A stretch of 20,332 nucleotides of DNA, taken from CAYLLN01 sp036496265 (GTDB lineage Bacteria; Planctomycetota; Planctomycetia; Pirellulales; Pirellulaceae). The first letter of the stretch is position 1. Every line of letters starts with the position of its first letter. The translations under genes and the position numbers were made by a program. Below the pieces are notes generated by a model. The model was not told the DNA's origin. It saw only the letters and a list, made by a program, of their open reading frames with translations, and searched no databases. The stretch lies in assembly GCA_036496265.1 (NCBI GenBank), contig DASXLL010000060.1:1-20332 (forward strand). The letters are read 5' to 3'. Of this stretch, positions 1-7,675 are shown one piece after another.

Positions 1-2043
1 GATCACCTGCCCGCGCGTCACGCGGGCGATTTCCGCCAGCACTTCCGGCCGCGCGGCCCGGCCAATCCGTTCGATCTCCGCGCCTTGCACAAACATCGCC
101 GCATCGAGCATCGCCGACGTTTGCTTGCAAGACAGCTTCACCTCGTGTCGCCCCGCCTCTTCCGGCGTGAACGACGCACTGAACTCGCCCCACTCCTCAC
201 CGGTGCTGGCGAAACGAACCGTCTGGGCTTTGCCCGACGGAGCGTTAATCCGAGCGACGACATCGCCGGCCGCCAGCGGCTCCCCGCTGGTTTCCATGAC
301 GTTCGCCTTCAGCGCGACGGTCTGCCGTATTTGGGGTTGTTCCGGCGAATAGTAGAGCCGCATCGTTTCGCCCTTCGCCATGTTCCGCTGGTAAGCCATC
401 CAACGCACCACCTGGCCCCAGAACCTGTAATGATATTTGTCTTCAACCCCTTTCCGCCACCTCCAGGCCCCGTCCGTCCCCATAAAAAGCACTTTTCCCG
501 CTCCGAACGTCCTCGCGGCCAAGAGCGGCAGCCGGCCATATTCATTTGACATTTCCTTGTGAATTGCCAGTACTTCGCTGCCCGCTTTGGCTCGCGTCGC
601 CGCCGCATACCACTGAAAACCGGGCAAATTCTCCCACACGTCGATATTTTCCTCCTGCGTGTCCGCCAATCTCGTCAACAGACTTCTCCGGCCGAGTTCC
701 GTTAATTCGAACTGGCACGCCGTCCGCGATCCCCACCCGCCAGGCTGCCCCGGATCGAGCACCACGGGATAAAGGTCCGTTAACTCCGTATCGAGCAGCG
801 ACATCTGCTTTCCCTGCAAGCCCGGCATGAACACGACTCCGCTGGCCTGATGTTCGACGAGCCCTTTGAGCAGCCGGCAGTCCTCCGCGGTCAATTGCCC
901 CTGCTCGACGCCCACATCGCCGAGAAACACCACGTCATATTTACTCAGCTCATCCAGTCCCGACGGAAACTGCTTGATGTAGTCCTTGTTCCCCGCGCCG
1001 ACCTTGCTTAACCCCGGATGAAACAGCAAACACGACAGCGAGATGCCCGGATCGCGCGACAAAGCATTCCGCAGATACCGATATTCCCATCGCGGCAGCG
1101 ATTCGACGACGAGTACCCGCAGCTTCTCCTCGCGAATGGCGATCGGGGCGCTGAGCTTGTTGTTATCAGGCAATAGCTCATCCGCCTGCTTGGGAACCTC
1201 CAGCGATACCGTGTAATCGCTCACCGTCTTCGGCTTCCAAATCAGCCAATCGCTCGTCCGCCCCATCGCCGCGATTCGCACTTCTTTCGTGATCTCTTCG
1301 CCGTCCGACGTTTTCAGCGTCACCGGCAGCGTCAACTCCCGCGGCAGCGTGCTCTCGATCGTGAACGGAATCCGCACCGACTTGCCCACCAGGCCAAACG
1401 TCGGAGCGTCCAGACTCAACAATTCCAAGTCCGGCAGGCGAGAAGAACTGCCGACCGGCACGGTAAAGACCGGCACATCTTTCAATCGCAATGCAGAAGC
1501 TGCATCGACCGGTGCCTTGCCGTCGTTCCAATCCCCATCTGACGCCAGCACGACTGCTCTCAGATTTTTGAATTTTTGCGGCGCTTGCACGAGCGGATCG
1601 TAGAGGTTCGTCGCATTGTGCCCGCCGTCGGCATCGAGCGGCTGAATCACCACCTCGAATCGCTCATTGAGCGATTTCCAAAACTCCGGATCAACTAACT
1701 TTGCAATCGACTCCTTCCGCGTCACAATCTCTGTCGCGCTGCTGACGCTCGCATCCCGCGTCTCCATGCTCCGCGAATCATCCCACAACACCCCAATCGC
1801 CGGCTTCTCCTTCGGCTTGAACTGCTCAACCCACTCGGGCTGATTGAACAGCACGACCGCCAAAACGGCAATGATAAACCGCAACAACTCGATCAAGCCA
1901 TAATCCCGCCGATAGCCACTCCGTCGCCATGCAAAAAAACACAATCCCGCCGTCACGCTCAAAACGAGCACCGACAAAGCGATCGATGCATACGAAAACA
2001 AAAATGTGACCGCGCCCGACGATGTCATGCTGGCTGCATTCAT
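1..2043 (-). CDS. VWA-like / glutamine-amidotransferase-fold membrane protein (3' end off window)
   Basis: The frame is open from an ATG at 2041-2043 to the window edge: 681 codons and no stop, so the C-terminus is missing. The protein begins with two hydrophobic segments (about residues 18-38 and 52-66). A VWA-like segment follows, with a MIDAS-type D-x-S-x-S at D88, S90 and S92 and a later LASDGDWND stretch. From about residue 304 (KLRVLVVES) to about 540 it resembles the class-I glutamine-amidotransferase-like region of planctomycete proteins annotated as VWA or glutamine amidotransferase. At the expected nucleophile turn the sequence reads VVFMPGLQG without cysteine, so amidotransferase activity is unlikely. 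It is the last visible gene of the MoxR/DUF58/BatA operon, and its ATG overlaps the upstream stop (ATGA). A second in-frame ATG five codons on is an alternative start. The role is inferred to be a membrane-anchored partner of the MoxR ATPase. Confidence 0.88.
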   Translation of the reverse strand, partial: MNAASMTSSGAVTFLFSYASIALSVLVLSVTAGLCFFAWRRSGYRRDYGLIELLRFIIAVLAVVLFNQPEWVEQFKPKEKPAIGVLWDDSRSMETRDASVSSATEIVTRKESIAKLVDPEFWKSLNERFEVVIQPLDADGGHNATNLYDPLVQAPQKFKNLRAVVLASDGDWNDGKAPVDAASALRLKDVPVFTVPVGSSSRLPDLELLSLDAPTFGLVGKSVRIPFTIESTLPRELTLPVTLKTSDGEEITKEVRIAAMGRTSDWLIWKPKTVSDYTVSLEVPKQADELLPDNNKLSAPIAIREEKLRVLVVESLPRWEYRYLRNALSRDPGISLSCLLFHPGLSKVGAGNKDYIKQFPSGLDELSKYDVVFLGDVGVEQGQLTAEDCRLLKGLVEHQASGVVFMPGLQGKQMSLLDTELTDLYPVVLDPGQPGGWGSRTACQFELTELGRRSLLTRLADTQEENIDVWENLPGFQWYAAATRAKAGSEVLAIHKEMSNEYGRLPLLAARTFGAGKVLFMGTDGAWRWRKGVEDKYHYRFWGQVVRWMAYQRNMAKGETMRLYYSPEQPQIRQTVALKANVMETSGEPLAAGDVVARINAPSGKAQTVRFASTGEEWGEFSASFTPEEAGRHEVKLSCKQTSAMLDAAMFVQGAEIERIGRAARPEVLAEIARVTRGQVI

Positions 2044-4049
2044 GCGGCGGCCCTCGCAATCTGCGACGCGGTGCCTGTTGAGTTCACCGCCTGCGGCCGC
2101 GCCAGACGCGGCAAACACAACGCCGCCTCCAACACCATCGCCGCCAGCATCAACAGCAAGAACACCCGCCAAATTTCCTCGATCAGCGAGCTCGCATTGC
2201 CTGGACGATCATCGACGCGAGTGAAATCCAGTCCGTGGAATAATTCGCTCACCGTCGCTTCGGGCACAATCCGCGTATCATCCTCCGCCAGCGGCCGATT
2301 CACCGCCAACATCCGCTCGCCCGCCGCATACACGCCAGCCTGGCTTGCCGCCTCCGTCGATAAGCCATCCGCGCCGCCAATCAATCGCTTCCACTCGCTC
2401 GCATCCTCACCTGCCACATTTCCCGCATCCACTGACCGCGTGCTGCCGAGCGCCCCCGAACCAGCCGCCAGCGCCCGCTGCACGAACGCATACAGCACCA
2501 CGCCATTTGTCGCCAGCGTCGAATCGCGCAGCGCCGGCGTCGTTGTCCAAAAATAAACGCCACCGCGATCCGTCGGCACGCGAGCCAATAACGGCTGCCC
2601 GCCCCGCAGCATCGCCAGCCCCGTATTTTCGCCGCGCAATTCACAATGCCGATGAACCTCCAACTCTCCCACCGGTAACGCCGCTCCGCTCTGCGTCCGC
2701 GCCAGCAAATCCGCATCGCTCCGCCACGTTTCGACCGGCGTTACGTCATCGACCCACGATTCCCACCGCTGTCCAAAAGCTTCGGCCTCGTCCGGCTCCC
2801 GCGGCGGAAAAAGAACAACCTGTCCGCCGTTATCGACAAAGGTCTGCAATAAATCCGCAATGTTTCCGCGTGGCAGCGGCGCTTGCCACAGCACCAGCGA
2901 CGTTTGATCCCACGCCGCGCCTGCCAATTGCTCAGCCGCGAGCACCTCCGCCGAGCATTTCGCCGATTCATCCGCCGAAATGCTCGCCGCCAGTTCCAGC
3001 GGCCCAGCCGCCTGCGAATCGTCCGCCACGATCAACGTCTTCCGCGGCGGCAAATCATCGAACACAAAGAAAAACTCGTTGTCCGCCGGGTTCGCATCCG
3101 CCGGAATCGACACTCGCCCAAACCCCCGCTTCCGCGACGCCTCCAGCGGAATCCGGTGGTCGCGAACTTCGACTTGCCCCCCGGTCAACTCCACATGCAG
3201 CACCGACCGCCCGCCGTCGATCTCAAACTGCAATGGCACATCAATCTTATCCTCGCCTTGCGATCGAGATAGCCGCACGGAAACCAAAAGTTCCGCCCCT
3301 TCCTTCGTCACATGCCGCCGCGCCCCAACGACGCGCACCGCCACATTCCCCGCCGCTTGCCGTGGATAGGCCAGCAAATGAAACCGCACTCCCTGCGGAA
3401 AACCGACAAACGCATCCCGCAGCGCCCGCCACCGCCCATGATCGGGCGACCAATCCGGCGTCCGCAAGTCCGAGCACAGCCAAACCTCCGTCCGCCCGGT
3501 CTGTTGCTTTTTGATGTAGTCGTGCGCCGCTTGCAACAGCAGCGGCATATCCGCCGCCGCGCTGGCGCCGCTCGCCGTCGGCGCGGAAAGAATCGCCGCG
3601 GGAGACTCAAACTCCACCGTTTCCCGCGTCGCGCTATCAATCAACACATATCGATCGGACTTGAACGTCCCCAAAATCCGCACGAGTTGCGCGATTCCCG
3701 TTTCCAGCTTCGACTTCCCGCCCCCCGCCGCCTGCTCCTGCATGCTCGGCGAGCGATCGAGCAAAACGATCGTCGTATCCGCCTTGCCGCCCGCTACCGA
3801 CCCGAGCCAACCGCTTGCCAGCGGCCGGCTCACCGCCAGCACCAGCCCCGCCACGACCAACATCCGAAACAGCATGATCAGCCATTGCCGCAGCCGCGAG
3901 TAGCCGCGGGCCATCCGCTGAGCGGAGAGCAAAAACATCATCGCCGCCCAGCGAATCGTCTGGAACCGCCGCTGATTGATCAGGTGAATGATCACCGGCA
4001 ACGCCACCAGCGGCAGGGCAACAAGCAGCCACGGCTGTAAAAAGATCAT
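2040..4049 (-). CDS. BatA-like N-terminal domain protein with VWA metal-ion site
   Basis: This is a 669-residue membrane protein. Residues 1-75 match the BatA N-terminal (aerotolerance-type) domain: a hydrophobic helix at about 5-25 (LLVALPLVALPVIIHLINQRR), the conserved RRFQTIRWAAMMFL turn, and a second helix at about 57-75. A VWA-like segment follows, with a MIDAS motif at D98-x-S100-x-S102 (LLDRSPSM). The middle of the protein (residues about 250-600) is soluble, and a final transmembrane helix lies at about 629-647, followed by a short tail. The family arrangement puts the VWA part in the periplasm or paryphoplasm. The start overlaps the stop of the DUF58 gene by ATGA, and its own stop overlaps the next ATG in the same way, which implies translational coupling. 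BatA-type proteins accompany MoxR ATPases widely. The name does not prove an oxygen-tolerance role, and none can be read from the sequence. Confidence 0.9.
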   Translation of the reverse strand: MIFLQPWLLVALPLVALPVIIHLINQRRFQTIRWAAMMFLLSAQRMARGYSRLRQWLIMLFRMLVVAGLVLAVSRPLASGWLGSVAGGKADTTIVLLDRSPSMQEQAAGGGKSKLETGIAQLVRILGTFKSDRYVLIDSATRETVEFESPAAILSAPTASGASAAADMPLLLQAAHDYIKKQQTGRTEVWLCSDLRTPDWSPDHGRWRALRDAFVGFPQGVRFHLLAYPRQAAGNVAVRVVGARRHVTKEGAELLVSVRLSRSQGEDKIDVPLQFEIDGGRSVLHVELTGGQVEVRDHRIPLEASRKRGFGRVSIPADANPADNEFFFVFDDLPPRKTLIVADDSQAAGPLELAASISADESAKCSAEVLAAEQLAGAAWDQTSLVLWQAPLPRGNIADLLQTFVDNGGQVVLFPPREPDEAEAFGQRWESWVDDVTPVETWRSDADLLARTQSGAALPVGELEVHRHCELRGENTGLAMLRGGQPLLARVPTDRGGVYFWTTTPALRDSTLATNGVVLYAFVQRALAAGSGALGSTRSVDAGNVAGEDASEWKRLIGGADGLSTEAASQAGVYAAGERMLAVNRPLAEDDTRIVPEATVSELFHGLDFTRVDDRPGNASSLIEEIWRVFLLLMLAAMVLEAALCLPRLARPQAVNSTGTASQIARAAA

Positions 4050-4957
4050 CGCAGCCCTTTCGTTTGGGCCCGGCTCATCAAAAACCGCACCAGCACCTTC
4101 TCATAATCCTCGTCGATCGATACCCGGCTGTAATCAATCGCCGATTCGAGCACCACTTGCTTCAGCCCCGCCAAATACTCGTCGAGCGCCTTCTGATACC
4201 GCACGGCAATGTCGCTCGGCTCGGCAAAAATTGCCGGACCGCCCTCCATGTCGATGAATCGCATCGGGCGGCGAAAATTGAATTCAATCTCCTGCGGATC
4301 GAGCAAATGAAACACCGCCACATCATGCTTGCGAAACCGCAAATGCTGAAAACAATGCCCCAGCACCGCCGGCTCCAAAAACAAATCCGACACAATCACT
4401 ACCAAAGCCCGCTGCTGAATCGTCTCGGCCAATTCATGCAGCACGCTCGCCAATTGCGTTTCGCCCTGCGGCCGCGCGCCCTCCAGCAAATCGAAAATTA
4501 GCCGCAAATGGGCCGCATTCCGCTTCGGCGGCACCTGCTGCACGATCGACTTCGCCACGCAAGCCAGTCCAACCGCGTCCCCCTGCTGACTGGCCAAATA
4601 GCCGAGTGTCGCAATCAGCCGCCGGCCATATTCGAGCTTCGTGATTCCTCGCGAGCCAAAATCCATCGACCCGCTCGTATCGAGCACGAAGCAGCACCGC
4701 AAATTCGTATCCGCCTCAAACTCCTTGATATAAAATCGATCCGACCGCCCATACGCCCGCCAATCCATCCGCCGCAGATCGTCCCCCGGCACATACTTGC
4801 GATACTCGGCAAACTCAATGCTCGACCCGCGGTGCGGGCTCGCATGTCTGCCCGAAACATTCCCCTGCATCGGCCGCCGAGCCAATAGCGGCAGCCCAGC
4901 CAACCGCGACAAGACTCGCGTATCCAAGAAGCTTCGCGTTTGACGATCGGTAAGCAT
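4046..4957 (-). CDS. DUF58 domain-containing protein with VWA MIDAS motif
   Basis: The protein has 303 residues, normal for short DUF58 proteins that lack N-terminal membrane helices. The DUF58 signature runs from about residue 36 to 80: GRHASPHRG, then EYRKYVPGDDLRRMDWRAYGR (residues 51-71), then FYIKEFEAD. A VWA fold begins at about residue 87 with an intact D93-T-S95-G-S97 MIDAS motif, and a second acidic strand (VVIVSDLF) follows. It is probably cytosolic. It lies 36 bp after the MoxR ATPase gene and overlaps the BatA-like gene by ATGA. In MoxR systems this protein is usually the direct VWA partner of the ATPase; that is known for the family and only inferred here. The ATG at 4957 is chosen because the tandem heptamer upstream places an AAGG seven bases before it and because the DUF58 frame starts there. 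Confidence 0.93.
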   Translation of the reverse strand: MLTDRQTRSFLDTRVLSRLAGLPLLARRPMQGNVSGRHASPHRGSSIEFAEYRKYVPGDDLRRMDWRAYGRSDRFYIKEFEADTNLRCCFVLDTSGSMDFGSRGITKLEYGRRLIATLGYLASQQGDAVGLACVAKSIVQQVPPKRNAAHLRLIFDLLEGARPQGETQLASVLHELAETIQQRALVVIVSDLFLEPAVLGHCFQHLRFRKHDVAVFHLLDPQEIEFNFRRPMRFIDMEGGPAIFAEPSDIAVRYQKALDEYLAGLKQVVLESAIDYSRVSIDEDYEKVLVRFLMSRAQTKGLR

Positions 4958-4989
4958 CCTTCATCCTTCATCCTTCACCCCTCATCCTT
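4955..4989 (-). repeat. Tandem heptamer array carrying repeated Shine-Dalgarno/ATG units
   Basis: On the plus strand the heptamer CATCCTT occurs at 4955-4961, 4962-4968, 4969-4975 and 4983-4989, with a degenerate copy CACCCCT at 4976-4982. On the coding (minus) strand each unit reads AAGGATG, a Shine-Dalgarno core fused to an ATG. The array fills almost the whole 36-bp gap between the MoxR stop and the DUF58 gene. The last unit contains the DUF58 start codon, and the preceding unit places AAGG at a good distance from it. The other ATGs are out of frame because the period is seven. Confidence 0.85.
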
Positions 4990-4993
4990 GCCT

Positions 4994-6019
4994 CTACCGC
5001 TCCTCCACCGTCTCACCAATCAACTTCCCAATAATCTGCTTCGCATCCAATCCTTCAGCCTGTGCGGCGAACGTCGTAATCACCCGATGCGTCAGCACCG
5101 GCACGGCCACCTCCAAAACATCCTCCAGCCGCACCATATAACTCCCATGCAGCGCTGCCCGCGCCTTCGCGCCCAAAATCAAATACTGCACCGCCCGCGG
5201 CCCGGCTCCCCAGGCCACTAGCGGCTTCATCCACGCCGGCGCTGTCGATCCCTTCGGCCGTGTCTTCCGCACCAGCTTCGCCGCGAACGAATAAACATGA
5301 TCCGGCACCGGAACCCGCCGCACCAACTGTTGATGCTGCAATATCTGCTCGCCGTCCAGCACATGCGACAGCGCCGGCAATTCATCCCCCGTCGTCGTCC
5401 GCGCGATCTGCACTTCTTCGTCTTCCGACGGATAATCCATCTCGATCAAAAACATGAACCGATCGAGCTGCGCCTCCGGCAGCGGATACGTCCCCTCCTG
5501 CTCGACCGGGTTCTGTGTCGCCAGCACAAAAAACGGCGGCGGCAACTTGAACGACTTGCCGACCACCGTCACCTTCTGCTCCTGCATCGCCTCCAGCATC
5601 GCCGCCTGCGTCTTCGGCGGCGCGCGATTGATCTCGTCCGCCAGCACAATGTTGGCAAACACCGGCCCATGCACGAATTGAAACTCCCGCTTGCCGCCGA
5701 TCGCGTCCTGCAAAATATCCGTCCCCGTGATATCCATCGGCATCAAGTCCGGCGTGAACTGGATGCGGCTGAACTTCAGCGACATCGTCTCCGAAAGCTT
5801 GTTGATCAGCAGCGTCTTTGCCAAGCCAGGCACGCCGAGCAAGAGCGCATGCCCGCGAGCAAACAAACAGAGCGACAGCCGCTCGATCACCGCCTGCTGG
5901 CCGATAATGATCCGGCCCAGCTCTTTTTTCAGCTTGCCATAGACCTCGCGCAAGCGGTCAATCGCGGCCACATCGTCATCGCTCAGCTTCTGCCCAACCG
6001 GCGCGGAAGGTGCGGCCAT
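4994..6019 (-). CDS. MoxR-family AAA+ ATPase
   Basis: This 341-residue protein has the complete MoxR ATPase core (AAA_3 type): Walker A GVPGLAKT at residues 62-69, Walker B VLADEINR with D128/E129, sensor 1 in LATQNP (N170) and the conserved QLDRFMF at 184-190. A helical AAA lid follows. MoxR ATPases remodel or activate client proteins, usually with VWA-domain partners encoded beside them; three such candidates lie directly downstream here. An upstream in-frame ATG at 6109 exists. The start at 6019 is preferred because GAGGAGG lies just before it, the N-terminus MAAPSAPVGQKLSDDD suits the family, and the 30 extra upstream residues look non-coding. It is the first gene of the operon. No convincing promoter was found within 100 bp of it. 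Confidence 0.95.
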   Translation of the reverse strand: MAAPSAPVGQKLSDDDVAAIDRLREVYGKLKKELGRIIIGQQAVIERLSLCLFARGHALLLGVPGLAKTLLINKLSETMSLKFSRIQFTPDLMPMDITGTDILQDAIGGKREFQFVHGPVFANIVLADEINRAPPKTQAAMLEAMQEQKVTVVGKSFKLPPPFFVLATQNPVEQEGTYPLPEAQLDRFMFLIEMDYPSEDEEVQIARTTTGDELPALSHVLDGEQILQHQQLVRRVPVPDHVYSFAAKLVRKTRPKGSTAPAWMKPLVAWGAGPRAVQYLILGAKARAALHGSYMVRLEDVLEVAVPVLTHRVITTFAAQAEGLDAKQIIGKLIGETVEER

Positions 6020-6023
6020 ATTG

Positions 6024-6030
6024 CCTCCTC
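6024..6030 (-). promoter_or_regulatory. Strong ribosome binding site of the MoxR gene
   Basis: The minus strand reads GAGGAGG-CAAT-ATG. This near-perfect Shine-Dalgarno four bases before the ATG at 6019 decides the start against the upstream ATG at 6109. Confidence 0.8.
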
Positions 6031-6221
6031 GTATTAATAATGTCAGGCCCAAATGCCCCACAGGCCCGACATGCGGCTGGCCGCAGCGTGGCTTTCGGCA
6101 CGTTACCACGCGGCAAACCCAATCGCAACTATCGCCGACTTCAACCCCGGCCCTATAGAGACGGACCGCACCACTCCCCGGTTTTCAGGGAAGGCAAAGT
6201 CCTGAGGATTCTGGAAAATCT

Positions 6222-6249
6222 TTGACGCCCCCATGCCCCACACTATCCT
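6222..6249 (+). promoter_or_regulatory. Probable sigma70-type promoter of the delta-60 repeat gene
   Basis: TTGACG at 6222-6227 (5 of 6 to the -35 consensus) is followed after a 16-bp spacer by TATCCT at 6244-6249 (4 of 6 to the -10). Transcription would start near 6256, giving a leader of about 33 nt before the ATG at 6289. It lies in the divergent gap between the MoxR operon and the delta-60 gene. This is predicted by eye only. Confidence 0.5.
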
Positions 6250-6288
6250 GATTGTTGCAGAACCGCCGTTTCTACAAAGACGCCATCT

Positions 6289-7665
6289 ATGCTGCGATTC
6301 ATCGATATCACCGCGATCGCAACGTTCCTCGCCCTGCTATCTCCCGCTGCTCCCTGTCAGGATCAGCCGAACCCGCCATTCGCAATATCGCTCGATCCTA
6401 CCTTCGGCAATGCCGGCGTGATCGCCGAGCATTCGATCCCCGATGCTACCAAACAAGGCATCTTTCTCGCTCTGGCCATCGACGGTCGAGGCCGGCCCGT
6501 CGCCGCGGGCGATTCTTCCGACCACCAGTTCTCCATTGCCCGCTACACCCCCGACGGACGCCCCGACTCCATATTTGCAGACAACAGCAAGGCATCGATC
6601 GTGATCGAAGACCAGGCGACCATAGACGCCGCGGGGAAGCGGCAAATCGATTCCACTACTGACATGGCGATTGACGCCCAAGGCCGCATCATTGTCGTCG
6701 GCAAAGCCGCCGCCCTCGACTCCGACCGCAAATCCGATTTTGTCGTCCTGCGTTTCGACGATCGGGGCCAGCTAGACAAATCCTTCGCCGGCATTGGCTA
6801 TCGAAAATACGCCGCCCACGACTGGCCCAACGTCGCCACATCCGTCGCCACCGCTGCCGACGGCTCCATTCTCGTCGGCGGTTATGCCCAAGCCGAGATC
6901 CTGCGAGCCGACCATTTGCCACAAATCGATCCACTTCTAATGCGCTTGAAAAACGATGGCGCCATTGACGAAGCTTTTTCGGCAGCCGCCAATGGTGCCC
7001 TGCGGTGGCTCGTCAAGGAGGAAGCCCCTGCGGCCGTCAGCGGCATCGCCCTGGACCCACAAGGTCGCACTCTCGTCTCCCTCAACCTGCAACACGGCTG
7101 GCATTCTTTCTGGGCCGTGGCTCGCTTGAAAAATAATGGTGAGCTCGACGAAACATTCGGCAACAGCGGCTTGTGGAGTGCCAAGTTGGACGAACACGCG
7201 ATCCGCGAAGTGTCCTGCTCCGTGGCCATTGATAGCACGGGCCGCATCATCGTTGGCGGTTGTTCTCCGGACAAAAATCTGCGCCGCCTCGCTGTCGCCC
7301 GCCTCACAAGCGATGGTAAGTCCGACTCGACCTTCGGCTCACAAAAAAACGGCGCGGTTATTCTGGATGGCTATGGGCTGAAGGCGGACCAACTCGTCGG
7401 TCCTCGCGTGGCGATCGCTCAAGGCAAAATCGCCATTGCCGGCACCGTCGAGGCTGCCAGCCGTGTCTTCGGCCTGGCCGTCATCGACGACACTGGCAAA
7501 CACATCGCCAAGGCTGACCCCCAACCCTTCCCCGACTCGAAAGGCGACGCTGTTAATGCTATTGCCTTCGATTCCCACGGCCGAATCCTTGTCGTCGGCG
7601 GCTCCCGAGGCCCCGACCGTAAATTGCGCTTCGCCCTCGCCCGCTACATCATTTCAGCGCGGTAA
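6289..7665 (+). CDS. Secreted delta-60 repeat protein (beta-propeller-like)
   Basis: This 458-residue protein begins with a signal peptide (MLRFIDITAIATFLALLSPAAPC, cleavage near residues 23-24). The rest is about six to seven degenerate units of roughly 60 residues, with the pattern D-x-x-G-R-I-I-V-x-G followed by F-x-V-x-R-F/L-x-x-x-G-x-L-D-x-x-F-G. Clear examples are AIDAQGRIIVVGK...LRFDDRGQLDKSFAGIG, ARLKNNGELDETFGNSG and AFDSHGRILVVGG. This is the delta-60 repeat type, thought to form propeller-like extracellular structures; no enzymatic residues are evident. The C-terminus ends within a repeat (FALARYIISAR) with no anchor. No Shine-Dalgarno is evident, although a promoter-like sequence lies upstream. 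The gene converges on the PD40 pair with only 10 bp between stop codons. Its biological role is unknown. Confidence 0.85.
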   Translation: MLRFIDITAIATFLALLSPAAPCQDQPNPPFAISLDPTFGNAGVIAEHSIPDATKQGIFLALAIDGRGRPVAAGDSSDHQFSIARYTPDGRPDSIFADNSKASIVIEDQATIDAAGKRQIDSTTDMAIDAQGRIIVVGKAAALDSDRKSDFVVLRFDDRGQLDKSFAGIGYRKYAAHDWPNVATSVATAADGSILVGGYAQAEILRADHLPQIDPLLMRLKNDGAIDEAFSAAANGALRWLVKEEAPAAVSGIALDPQGRTLVSLNLQHGWHSFWAVARLKNNGELDETFGNSGLWSAKLDEHAIREVSCSVAIDSTGRIIVGGCSPDKNLRRLAVARLTSDGKSDSTFGSQKNGAVILDGYGLKADQLVGPRVAIAQGKIAIAGTVEAASRVFGLAVIDDTGKHIAKADPQPFPDSKGDAVNAIAFDSHGRILVVGGSRGPDRKLRFALARYIISAR

Positions 7666-7675
7666 TCGCGATCCC

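Noticed and set aside
2345..3514. 389-aa plus-strand ORF opposite the BatA-like gene
   Set aside because: Arg/Pro/Ala-rich with no domain; it is the antisense shadow of a clear gene in GC-rich DNA.
5297..6037. 246-aa plus-strand ORF opposite the MoxR gene
   Set aside because: Composition is almost all Arg, Leu, Gln and His, typical of an antisense shadow; the minus strand has a complete AAA+ core.
6033..6039. TATTAAT on the minus strand as a -10 box for the MoxR operon
   Set aside because: It lies so close to the ATG that transcription would begin within the ribosome binding site, and no -35 is correctly spaced.
6020..6109. Upstream ATG giving a 371-aa MoxR protein
   Set aside because: A GAGGAGG site fixes the start at 6019, and the 30 extra residues are unlike MoxR N-termini.
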